Shown here: positions 22,701-31,830 of the stretch, one piece after another
Numbering within the stretch: the stretch's first letter is position 1
Layout: each line of letters begins with the position of its first letter
Assembly (NCBI RefSeq): GCF_003144245.1
Contig: NW_020289987.1
Span: 1 to 64,000 of the forward strand
Length of the DNA stretch: 64,000 nucleotides
From: Jaminaea rosea
Taxonomy: Eukaryota > Basidiomycota > Exobasidiomycetes > Microstromatales
Reading direction: 5' to 3'
Notes under the pieces: model-generated
Seen by the model: the letters and a program-made list of their open reading frames with translations, nothing else
What the model was told of the DNA's origin: nothing
The model's database searches: none
Position numbers and translations under genes: made by a program

Positions 22701-22987
22701 CGTAATTGCGCAGCAGCCATTTCCTTGAATGTGCTTCGTAGCATCTCGTCTTCGCCCAGGAGGCCGTAGATGTTATCGCGCAGCGCCTGAGCGCGTGGGA
22801 TGAGGGTGCTGGTCAAGAGGGCTTCGACTTGATCGCTCGACAGGGTCGACGACTGAGCGTGCGCATGTTCCTCGAGGTGGGATCGAGTCGTTTCTGCCAG
22901 TGCGGAGTCGAATACGTCGAGAGCCGGAGCAAGGCTGGCCTGCTGGCTGGAGGAGGAGGAGGAGGGCCCCGCATCTGCCATGGTCAT
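19793..22987 (-). CDS. THO complex subunit 1 (THOC1/HPR1 family)
   Basis: A single 1,064-residue exon. THO couples transcription elongation to mRNP packaging and export and limits R-loops. THOC1-like sequence fills about residues 70-560: LRDNIYGLLGEDEMLRSTFKE, LLLLEELNDRTPLSGLPALF, LLRLLNDMLRRLSKPNRSH, ILALLAEVFPLGERSGVNLKG and NFYRDFWGLQGVFSNPAVLFE. This is the order seen in human THOC1. After about residue 830 the protein turns into an acidic Glu/Asp/Ala-repeat tail, longer than in animal THOC1, which has a death domain there instead. A second ATG lies two codons downstream of the chosen start. It is head-to-head with SPF45, 249 bp apart. Confidence 0.9.
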   Translation of the reverse strand: MTMADAGPSSSSSSQQASLAPALDVFDSALAETTRSHLEEHAHAQSSTLSSDQVEALLTSTLIPRAQALRDNIYGLLGEDEMLRSTFKEMAAAQLRLMFCSLTLDEPSIIHSHLDHTISLTLANLLDDSLPLLLLEELNDRTPLSGLPALFAYLSSRVSHLTRNLSPSRGKGLVLLRLLNDMLRRLSKPNRSHLVLAGRILALLAEVFPLGERSGVNLKGEFNVGNVTRVDEDEVQRWEKARGRDEEKEEEEEQRETDPASQAARDTNFYRDFWGLQGVFSNPAVLFEPAPEAEHETEMEAKEDERAATTSDGRRDEEEGTSDGRDPQSTSSEGQDGASTPNPHPTAAAGQMGKPSRSTSPTRRAPLPPFQTFRNTTARVLDVFAEASAREREMSQAERAAAKGGRGVKMATATASATALPADDATLDMSPGSVKKRKREEMLRNSIAGSLLGEEAVASSSTPATTNHTNTETEPDDTTFPKHLTSPPLFEYQLRSPSFRSHILIQYLILLQYLLTTYTSSSKRKREEGGAMKNQQLQLQLQLQVGGAGAGEGEGWEMSEEEEHWARDTWRSVVTLLEETGGTVVAAQSEGSGGGGGAGNEGGASSSTAVQPLNPAAAAAAGRAFKSSILQSLRREARWVQWKGENCPAIDRPPLSLGSLLSTSPSQSQSQVRLALTQGPTTRTNPRGPPTFSLGTAALSQLWEEGLEPIPSVPQVVKRKREDEEGVEVEVEERLDGLEQLEIPPGVGDARSYAARIKREDQLAIMKAKQMAARGGAGEEERARVKEEEEVALKERKTSLNWRALRLARGETLRLWGKIGGGDVNLLLEAEAAEEGEMQRRKEANSAPEPVVAAATVATVVAKEGESPRGQARREGQHDADADAEDQGEAEAEVEADADATFMTAAEPAREDDDDEDDDGERESVATTAAEEQEGEAQAEAEADETPRGDRDRDREGDTTVDLSTTIPADSSERAVEVEVDVPVEGEGTVETREGDGEGEGADDNKARADEEQQHQEVDAGRVDADADADDHADADTAMSGPSAQPEGEAGKEEEEEDVEMTSS

Positions 22988-23236
22988 CGTCTGATTGCCT
23001 TGACGTCGTGTGGTGACAAGGAAGTGGAAAGCAGCGGCGGGAACAGAGGTTCAGCAGCAAGGAAAGGGACCACAAGAGCGCCAATTGGCCCCCAGTCCGA
23101 CGACGCTTGACTTGGACCGGGCGAGTGCGTGCGCACGCATCTCTCCGTCCGTCCGTCGGTCCATGATTCTTGCCTTTTGCTCCCAAACCAATCAATCTCA
23201 CACATCGCACATCATCGCACTGCGCAATCATACCGC
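22988..23236. promoter_or_regulatory. Bidirectional promoter, THOC1 / SPF45
   Basis: 249 bp separate the opposed ATGs. The stretch contains a CCGT-type repeat near 23144-23158 and no recognisable TATA box. Confidence 0.6.
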
Positions 23237-25642
23237 ATGGCCCACGACCCTCGCAAGCCGACGACGACGACGACGGCGGCCAAGGGAGCGAGTGCAGGCA
23301 CAACGCCCATGACTGGCCTGTCCCTCTACTCGGGCATCACTTTCTCTTCACAGTCTGTAAAGGATAGCGTCGCCGCAACGACGACGGCGTCGAGTAAAGG
23401 TAATCTAGAATCGAGAGCGGCAGATTGAGCAGGCCAAAAGGAGGTAGAGGGCTCACGCTCATTACCCATTCCACCATTGTCGACCATGATTCGTAGCTGA
23501 TCAAGGCGACGAGGCGCAGCCACGCTCCGAAACACAGGCTGCGCAGCCAGCTCCGGCCTCGACCTCCTCTTCATCCTCATCGACACCACCTACAACATGG
23601 TCCGCAGCCCTTCGCTTTGCTCCGCGCAAGTCCGGGGCAAACACAGCCGCTAAAGGTGGTGTAGCGGGCAAAGCCACCAGAGTCAGACCACCAGCCGCAG
23701 CTACCCTTGTTGCCTCTGGCTTCTCGAGCGCTCCGCTGGAAGATGCGGCCACCACACAAGAGGAAGAGGAAGATCAGCAGCAGAAGGCAAGCTCATCTGT
23801 GCCTCGTACAGCATCGACAGAAGTCACACAGGTCAAGAGTGTGCACGACGTTCATGCGGCGGAGCACTCTGCTCCTACTGCGCCTGGTCGGGATGCTCAA
23901 CAGGAAACTCAACCCGCCCCGTCTAGCTGGGCTGGATCGTCGTCGTCGTCGTCGTCCTCCCCCTTCCCACTCCCAATCGTCTACGCTCCGCCACCCCTCG
24001 CCCTCCCGCAAGAAGAGCTGGACGCGGATCGCGAGATGGCTAGGAGGGCGGCGGTGCAGAGAGGGGAGAGACGGGCGTGGGGACGTGCGGAGGGGCATGG
24101 AAAGGAGGATGATGAGGAGGAGTATGGCGGGTGGGCAGGAGAGGAAGAGGACCAAGGAGACGACGACAACAACGAAGACGTCAATGGGTTTTTAAGTAGT
24201 GCGGCTGGCGCTAAAGCGAGGAAGAGGGTAAGTAGCCACGCGTGACAGCCATTCATCCATCGATCGATCGATCTCTCGCTCACTCCCGTCTTGCCCCCGC
24301 CCTACTTCTGTCGACCTCGTCTTCGCAGAAGAACAAACGCAAACGCACCACAGCCCAGTCTGGACGAGTACAACCAGTGGACTGGGATGCCGAGTATGAC
24401 CCACGCGTGCCAAATGACTATTCCGCTTGGAGGGAGGTGGTGCGTTCCCGTCGGCGGGCGATCAAGGATCGTGAGAGGGAGACTCGAGCTATGAGGGAGT
24501 GGGAGGAAAGAAGACGGGATGCTGAGCACGGCTGGCAGGGGGAAGGAGCGGCGCGATCTCCCCATGGGTACGGATATGGGCGTGGATCGGCAACGGGGAT
24601 GGCGCCGCGCCGCTGCGAGGATGACGAACAGGAGCAAGAGGAGGAGAAGCTCTACATCTCCACCTCCGTCTCGCCCCCTGCAAGTCATCAACCACCACCA
24701 CCAGCAGTAGCACCACCGCCGCCAGATGGAGAGCCGCCGAGCGACCCACCTGGGCCCCCGCCTGGCCCTCCCCCTCCTCTACCTCCTCCTGCTGCTGCGC
24801 CAACGAGCGCCAGTCTGTCCGGCGAAGAGGCATACCAGCGTAGGCTGGCAATGAGCATGAGCGCCGCTCCCCAACCCGCCGCATCAACATTAATATCCAC
24901 ACCAGGCCAGCCAAGCGGTTCCGCCCCTGTCCCTCCACTAACAGCAACTGCAACTGCAACTGCAACACCCTCATCAGCTCGATCAGCCGCAGAGGCCATA
25001 GCTGCTCGTCTGGCGGCGGCTGCCCCTCCTGCTCCTCCTCCTGCTCCTGCCCCTTCAACCTCTACAACAGGCCACGCCGCAACCTCACAGCAAGAATCAG
25101 ATCCCACAACCTTTGCGAATCGCATGATGTCCCAGTGGGGCCACGAAGCGGGCAAAGGCCTTGGTGCCGATGAGGCGCGGTTGGGACGAAGTGAAGCCTT
25201 GGTGATGGAAAAGGTTCCCCACAAAAAGAAGGCGGGGTGGGGACCCGCACATTTACGAGGAGGGGAAGGCACAGCCGCAGGTGCTGGCGCAGGGCCATCC
25301 AAGGGCAAATGGACCTCCAGGGACCCTCAAGCCCAAGTAGATTTCCACCACTTCGGTCCCCCATCTCGCGTCGTGCTGTTAGAGGGGATCATCAACTCGT
25401 ACGAGGACGTTCACCTCAATCCCGATCTCGAGGAGGAAATCCGCCAAGAAGCTGTTCCCCTCGGTGTGGTGGAGGAGGTACGTCTCTCCCCTCCCACTCG
25501 GGTGTTTGTCGTCTTTACTGGGATGGCGGGGGCGTGGGGTTGCGTGAGGGGATTGGATGGACGTTTCTTTGCTGGGAGAAAGGTGAGGGCTAGATATTAC
25601 GGGGAGGAGTGGTGGGACAGGGTGGATCTTTGGAGACATTGA
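23237..25642 (+). CDS. Splicing factor 45 (SPF45/RBM17) homolog
   Basis: Exons 23237-23399, 23497-24227 and 24329-25642 give 735 residues. SPF45 is an alternative and second-step splicing factor whose UHM-type RRM binds ULM motifs of SF3B1/U2AF. Visible features are the N-terminal SLYSGITFSS, TWSAALRFAPRK, and DWDAEYDPRVPNDYSAWRE. A G-patch follows (FANRMMSQWGHEAGKGLG, about residues 560-600). The C-terminal RRM/UHM (VVLLEGIINSYEDV ... RKVRARYYGEEWW, about residues 645-730) includes the family-typical GRFFAGRKVRA. At 735 residues it is nearly twice human SPF45, because of low-complexity Ser, Ala and Pro stretches. The first intron uses a GTAATC donor, and joining to CTGATC restores the frame. 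Confidence 0.93.
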
Positions 25643-25654
25643 AAAGAGATGCGG

Positions 25655-25676
25655 ATACGATGCGATGCGATGCGCG
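25655..25676. repeat. (GCGAT)n-type short repeat, left copy
   Basis: Three GCGAT-type units lie just downstream of the SPF45 stop. The reverse-complement repeat occurs at 26602-26619, on the other side of the small Cys-rich gene. Confidence 0.7.
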
Positions 25677-25810
25677 GCAGGGGTGGAGACGGGCTCGATT
25701 GTTTGGAAGAGTGTGCTGGTATTGGTGGGGCCATGGGGCCGGAAATGAAATGCGATGCATGGATACATACTCTCGAGATGTCCTTCTTGTCGTCTGGTCC
25801 CTCCCATCAA

Positions 25811-26360
25811 TCAAGCCTGCACATTCCCCGTCGTCGTCGTCGTCGTCGTCGTACCCGTCGTACCCTGTCCACTCGCCGGCGTACCATCCACATCCACCTG
25901 GGCGGCCCCCACGGGCACCTGCATGGCCTCGGTCCTACCAGGCTGTTGTGCCTCATAAGCGGGCGGGCCCTCCTCTTCTCCACGAGCAGCAGCCGCTTTT
26001 CGGGCCGCCTCTTCCTGACGCTTCTTGCGGCCTGGCTGCTCGTCTTCGGGCAGGGCGCCCTTATCGTCGCAGCAGTGGCAGCGGCAGCATTTGTCTAGGC
26101 AGGTTATGTCCGTTCCGATGCGACCTGGCATGCGTTGGGGATGGGTTAGAAAGGGAGCGAGGGAAGGAAGGAGGGGGAAGAGGTGGCGAGAGGGGGAAGG
26201 AGGAGGGAGAGAGGGAAAGGGAAACGGGATCGGTCAGTCAAGGGGTTCGGAGAGGCAGCGAAGATGGACGAGGAGCGCAATGCAACTCACTATTGTAGAA
26301 CCAGCTGAAGTTGAAGATGGCGCAGCATGCTCCTCCGAGGTCGGCACCTACGTCTGCCAT
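25811..26360 (-). CDS. Small Cys-rich protein with PPAY motif
   Basis: Exons 26360-26291 and 26124-25811 give 127 residues. The N-terminal 45 residues hold a cysteine pair (GGACC) and then a dense cluster CLDKCCRCHCC at 32-42. A charged EEAARKAAAARGEEE segment leads to GPPAYEAQQPG (PPAY at 77-80), and the tail is Thr-rich. There is no hydrophobic membrane segment or signal peptide. PPxY is the ligand of WW domains such as those of Rsp5/Nedd4 ubiquitin ligases. Adjacent cysteines are often palmitoylated or bind metal. Both functions are inference, as I do not recognise the family. The intron (166 bp) is long for this window and is GA-rich. The gene is convergent with SPF45, with 168 bp between stop codons. 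Confidence 0.8.
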
Positions 26361-26601
26361 TATGGTACGTTCGTCGCGAATGTGTCCGTGTTTCGTTTGT
26401 ATGAAGAGAAGCGGGGGGCGCTCTAGCTGCCTAACCTCTGATCCGGCTCAAGGTGGTGCCAGGGAAGGTTCTGATTGTGAGGAGAGACTGAAAAGTGCGA
26501 CTGAAGTGAGAATGGTAAAGCGCTAGGCTCGTCTTGTCTCGCCTTCTCTCTCTCTTGTATCGATGAGTACGAAAGAAACATGGCAGTGCAGTGCAGTTGA
26601 A

Positions 26602-26619
26602 CGCATCGCATCGCATCGC
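26602..26619. repeat. (GCATC)n-type short repeat, right copy
   Basis: The inverted counterpart of the repeat at 25655-25676, about 930 bp away. Confidence 0.7.
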
Positions 26620-26659
26620 CCTCGGTGCATCGGTGCATCAACTCAAGCGCCTAACCTGC

Positions 26660-26679
26660 GTCTAGTCTAGTCTAGTCTA
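26660..26679. repeat. (GTCTA)4 repeat
   Basis: Four perfect GTCTA units in tandem upstream of the small Cys-rich gene. Confidence 0.9.
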
Positions 26680-27194
26680 TGCACGAGGATCTCTCTCTCC
26701 CTAGCGCAGTCCGAATCGGATCGACTCTCGACTCCCAGCCGCTGCAGCCGTCGCCAAGCACTCTCTCTCTCTCTTCTCCGAAATGGCCGAAGCGTCGATT
26801 ATGTGGGTGTGTGTTTCATCGTGTTGCGTGAGATGAGCTGCAATTCAAGCAGGACTAGCGCCAGCGCCTCAAGCAGTCAGGTATCTGCAATGCGATGTGG
26901 ACGAGCGAAGAGCACGGGGCCAGCAGCCGATTGAGGTAGAACGAGGCCGGTGCTCTGAGGTCATGCCGACCTCTGGTAGTGCGTGACGAGTTCTGGATGG
27001 CGAGGCGCAACGAAGAGAGGAGCCAATTACGGTGTCGATCTCGGTCTCGGTCTGAGATGGGACCGCGTCAGAGCCACAAAGTCACATCAGATCGGGAGGG
27101 AGGGATGAGGGGCTGTGCAAGCCCGCCGTCAGTCCGCAATGCTCGCATTAGGCAGTTACAGTCTATCGTTTGTATTCCGCTCGCTCCTCTCACC

Positions 27195-30100
27195 TCACAT
27201 CCCCACCCTCCTCCCCCTCCTACCAGGAGTAGCCCTCGGAGTTCCCACAATAGCCATGGATTGACTTCTCTCCTTCCTCTCCCTCTCCCTTCTCCTCTCC
27301 TCCTCCTCCCCTCTCTGCTTCTGCAGAACACTCTGCGCGAACCCGTCCTCTATCTCCTCCTTCCTCCCTTCTCCCCCTGCAGTGGAGCTACTCTTCGTCG
27401 GTCCGCCCTGCCCTCGAATAGAATAGAAGACGTCCCCAATCTCTGCGAGCCATTGTGGGTCGACGGCGGTCACGCTTGACATGAAGGTGGACTTGGTGTA
27501 GACTAGCTCATGGTAGACTACATAGTCTGGCAGGTGGCCTAAACCGTAGAGGGCGGATGTGGGGTGGAGCTGCATAGGCACGCCCGTGCGACAGTGCGTG
27601 TACTCTCCGACGCCCTGGCGAGAGGGCGGGTCGAGGGGGAAAGAGGAGAGAGAGGGCGAGTCTGCTGTTAGCAGGGGAAAACATCGATGGAAGTGAGGTG
27701 GGGAGGCGCGTACAACTCACCTTGACTTTCCCCGCCTGATGGAAGTACCCCTCAACAAGGCATTTCCTCACCTTATCCCAATCCGTCCCACACGATTCGA
27801 GGGGCAATCTCAACTGCTTCAGAATATCCTCCAACTGTTGTCTGACCTCCCTTGCCTTGCGCAGGATCTTCCCATGAAGGAAATGCGCCGCACACCAAGC
27901 ATCTCGATAGCCTTGGGCGCGCCATTGCGTGTAGACCATGAGGAGGGTCAGGTGATCCGACTCGGCTACGTGGAAACGTTCACGCGCTTGGTCGGACTCC
28001 TCTTGGCGCTCTTTGGGGCGATGGAAGCAGGTTGGGACGGAGAGCATTGCGACAATTGTCAGCCTGTGCGAGCGAGCGAGCGCGGGGCCAGTCAAAAAGG
28101 GTCAGCAACACCGTGACTCACGGCTCAACTCTCGGCGATGTGTCTCGCCACGCGTCGCGTACTCACATCTCGACGGAGCATCCGTACTTGGTAGCCGAGG
28201 CGATCAGCACTGCGCTGAGGGATGGCTCCATGGGGAACTCGCTCATCCTCTTCCCGACGGCCGTGAGGTCCCCGAGGTTGTCGAGGGCGCCGAGTACCCA
28301 GAGCTGGTACATAGAGTTGAGGATGTTCTCCTGCGGCGGGGGGTCCATCCAGTCGAATGTGAGGAGGTCTCTCACTCCCAAGGACTTGAGGAGCAGTATC
28401 GTGTTCGCGAGGTTGGTGCGTTGGATCTCCTGGCGAGGCCGGTGCGCGGACGGGGAAAGGGGGGGTAGGGCTTCGATGTTAGTACGAAACTTTTTCTTGC
28501 CAACCAATTTCAATCGATGCCACCTCAAACTCACGGGGATCGCGTTAGGGAACATCTCCTGCAGGTAAGCCGCCTCGGTATAAAGCCTGAAAGCCGTACC
28601 TGGTCCCGTCCTCCCAGCTCTTCCCTGTCGTTGATTCGCATTGGCCTGCGATATGGGCGTGATCTGCAGCGAGTCCATTCCCACCCTCGGATTGAAGACC
28701 TTCAACTTCGAGTAACCCGCATCCACCACGAACATGATCCCATCAACGGTCAAGGACGTCTCTGCGATATTCGTCGCAATGATACACTTGCGCTCCCCGT
28801 TCGGCGCGGGGTTGAATATGCGCGCCTGCAAGTCTGCAGGCATTTGACTGTAGATGGGGAGCACGAGCATCGGGTCTACATGGTCCAGCTGGGTGAGTCG
28901 CTCCCGTATTACGTCGGCGCACACCTCGATGTCCTCTTGTCCAGTCATGAAGACGAGGATGTCCCCGCGCCCAAAGGAAATGTGGATTTGCAGGATTCGC
29001 TTCACAGCCGCCTCGACGTAGTCGTCGCAGGGCGATTGGGACCACTCGGTCTGGACGGGGAAGGTACGGCCTGGGATGGTGAACTGGGGTGCTCCGCCGT
29101 AGAAGGTGGAGAACTTTTCTGCATTCATTGTTGCGGAGGTGACGATGAGCTTGAGGTCGCGACGACGTGTGAGGACTGCGCGGGTGCCGAGGCGGAGCCA
29201 GAGAGGAAGGGGCGTGGTGTCAGTGAACCCATGATCATCCATGACGCTTTGTCAGCACGGTGCGCTACTTACTCTTCTTGAGAAGCCCCATCAAGACATC
29301 CGTACTGAGACTGCGCTCGTGCGCCTCATCGAGGATAATGGCCGAGTATCGATCCAGATCTCCCTCATTCAATGACTCGCGGAGCAGCACGCCATCAGTC
29401 ATGTACTTGATGCGCGTCTGGGGACCCGTCACGTCCTCGAAACGGATCGAGTATCCCACCAAGTCTCCTAGCCCAACTTCCATCTCCTCCGATACACGCT
29501 TGGCGACGGACATGGCGGCCACTCGTCGTGGCTGGGTACACCCGATCATGCCGAAGCTCGTGTACCCGTCCTCGTGCAAGAATTGAGCAACCTGCGTCGT
29601 CTTCCCACTGCCTGTCTCGCCGATGACGATGACCACTTGATTCTCACGGATGACGCGCATCAGCTCGTCGCGGACCGCGAAGGCCGGGAGGAACTGGCGT
29701 TGCTCCTTCAAGGTCTTGCCGCGAGAGAAGTCCGAGGAGCCCTTGCCTGGCTTTTGTAGGTGGGTGGCGAAGCGAGAGTCAGAACGAGGATCTTCCTCCT
29801 TGTTGTGCTGCTGTGACGCGTCTCCCTTGGAGTCGCTGCCTTGACCTTGGCGTTGGTCGTTCTCATCGTCCTCATCCCCTCCATGGATTCTGCGACCGCG
29901 CGAATCGCGCTCCTCTTCCTCCTTTACCCCCAAGACATTCCCCAACGCAGTCCCAGCCAAAGCAGCAGCCTTGGCTGCCGCCTTCTCTCTTTCCTGCCTC
30001 TCTCTTCTCTCCCTGACCATCCTACTCCCCTTCTTGGCAAACATGGCCAAATCGCTCGTCGGATCGCGTACGGGATTGACCGGCTCAAGCTGTTGCGTGA

Positions 30101-31651
30101 AGACGGTCCTCCCATCCAAGAAGGGAGGTCGAAGGTTGTGCACCAGCAGGTGCACTCGTCCCTCTCCATCCTCATCCAAATTATCCATATCGAAAGTCCG
30201 TGCCGGCCCTACGCCGCTCGTCTGCATCCTATTCGTCTCCCACGCATCCACCTCGGCCCGCTTCGCTGCCTGTCTCGCTGAGAGCTTCTCCTTCCTAGCG
30301 GCAAGCGGGGCACTCGCTGCCACTTGACTGGGATCTTGCTCGTCGTACTGCGAAAAGGGGTTGTGCTCATTGTCCCCAGCTACGGCGTCGCCTTCCTCCA
30401 TGCGATACCAGTCGCGGTCGAGGTCCGTGTCCTCCTCGGCTGTGGTGCTGTCCAGGGGTACATCGTCTTGGTCCCAGGCTCGTCCTGCTAGGGTCAGACG
30501 GCCGTCTTCTCTTCCCCGCGAGGATGAAGAGCGAGGAGTGGATTCCCAGCCGCGATCTTGCCGAGGTACAGAGGGCGTCTCGTCTTGCCACCGCCGTGAG
30601 GAAGAGGAGGAGGAGGATGGACCACCTCGCCGAGGTGTAGAGTCCCAAGACCTCTCTGGAAGGGACATGCGTGAGCTGGGTGTGGCATCTTGTTGCCTCC
30701 ATCGTGATGAGGGAGGTTCGCCTCTTGATACGTCTCGTCCTTCTCTTGCCGGATCGTAGCGCGTCTGCTCTCGTCGTACATCTCGATTCAATCTCCCTTG
30801 AAACTCTTGAAACCTATCCCTGCTCGACCCTTGCTGTTGACCTCTCCTGTCATCCTGCGCTGCACTTTGCTGATCATTCGCAGCTGCTGCCCTCTTTCTT
30901 CTGACTTCGTCGAGCCTAGCACGAGCCTGTTCGCTCAACCCTCCGGTATGGGTAGGCGTTTCATCTGGACGTTGTCGCGGGGCAGGGAGGGTGTGTGAGG
31001 CTGGGCGAGCTGGTATTTTGAATTGTGGACGAGCAGCGTCGTCATCCTCGTTGTCCTTGTTTCCATTGGTGGACTCTCTTCGAGGCGTGGCTTCGACGTC
31101 TAGCTTTGCCTTCTTGCGGGGCACTTGAGAGGAAGATGAGGAGGAGGAGGAGGAGCCATTCTCCGCCCGCTTCTCGTCGGCGAGGCGATCCAGCCCCAAG
31201 AGGGAGGAGCGAGGTGCTGGTCTGCGGAAGACGTGTTTCTGCGGGGAGAGGAGTAGGATGATTCGTGAGTATATGCAACAAGATGAGCCAGTCTACGGCG
31301 CCCTCGACTGACCTCTGTGCCACCCATGACGTTAAGCCCTGCCCTGACTGGCTGCTGAGCCTCCAGCTTCTCCGTCTCTTGCCCATTGATCCCTCCACCA
31401 CGAGCAGCTATCGAAGGCCTCGCAGCATCGCCTGCCACACTGACATCACTCCTGATCCTATCCCTGATGCTGGCCAGAAAGGTCTCGTCTGGAAATCTGC
31501 CAAACCCTTTAGCGGCCTTTACGAATGCTGCTTCGGTGGGGAGCGACCTGGCGAGATTGATGAGGTTCTTGGCTAGGAGCTCGTTGGGCCGTGGTAGTCC
31601 TAGCTGACCTGCCACTTGCTCTGCTACGCTTGTAGTGAGCGGATCTGCCAT
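27195..31651 (-). CDS. PRP16: DEAH-box splicing ATPase PRP16 (DHX38)
   Basis: Exons 31651-31313, 31238-29273, 29175-28535, 28429-28167, 28063-27721 and 27614-27195 give 1,323 residues. PRP16 remodels the spliceosome after the first catalytic step. An Arg/Ser/Asp-rich N terminus (about 1-620) precedes the RecA core: [10 protein letters not shown] (about 654), [17 protein letters not shown] (about 751), [32 protein letters not shown] and [12 protein letters not shown]. The winged-helix/ratchet/OB parts follow: [88 protein letters not shown]. These match human DHX38 more closely than PRP2, PRP22 or PRP43. All five introns keep frame. A C-terminal Arg/Glu-rich tail is present. Confidence 0.96.
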
Positions 31652-31830
31652 TGGTGCGCCGCGAGCGAGGGAGGATGGAGGGATGGACTGGAGCCAAAGG
31701 AGTCGTTGGACGCGACCCACGGAAGCTCAGTCCGCCTTTGCAACGGACAGACGAGAGGAAACGGAAGGCGGGCCAGTCCACCTTGGCTTGGCTTCTTGCG
31801 CTTCTCATCGATCTCCATACTACCAGCCTC
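31652..31830. promoter_or_regulatory. Bidirectional promoter, PRP16 / PRP28
   Basis: Only 179 bp separate the ATGs of two spliceosomal ATPases. The PRP28 frame stays open through this interval and has an in-frame ATG at 31675, so an N-terminally longer PRP28 form is formally possible. Confidence 0.65.

Larger units (their letters stand above)
26361..27194. other. Intergenic region, Cys-rich gene / PRP16
   Basis: 834 bp without a supportable gene. It holds the right GCGAT-type repeat (26602-26619), a (GTCTA)4 repeat at 26660-26679 and short CT runs. It contains the promoter of the Cys-rich gene and the PRP16 3' UTR. Confidence 0.55.

Noticed and set aside
31651-31830. N-terminal extension of PRP28 back to 31651
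   Set aside because: The first codon is TTG and the sequence does not look like PRP28; the 31831 ATG gives the usual N-terminal motif.
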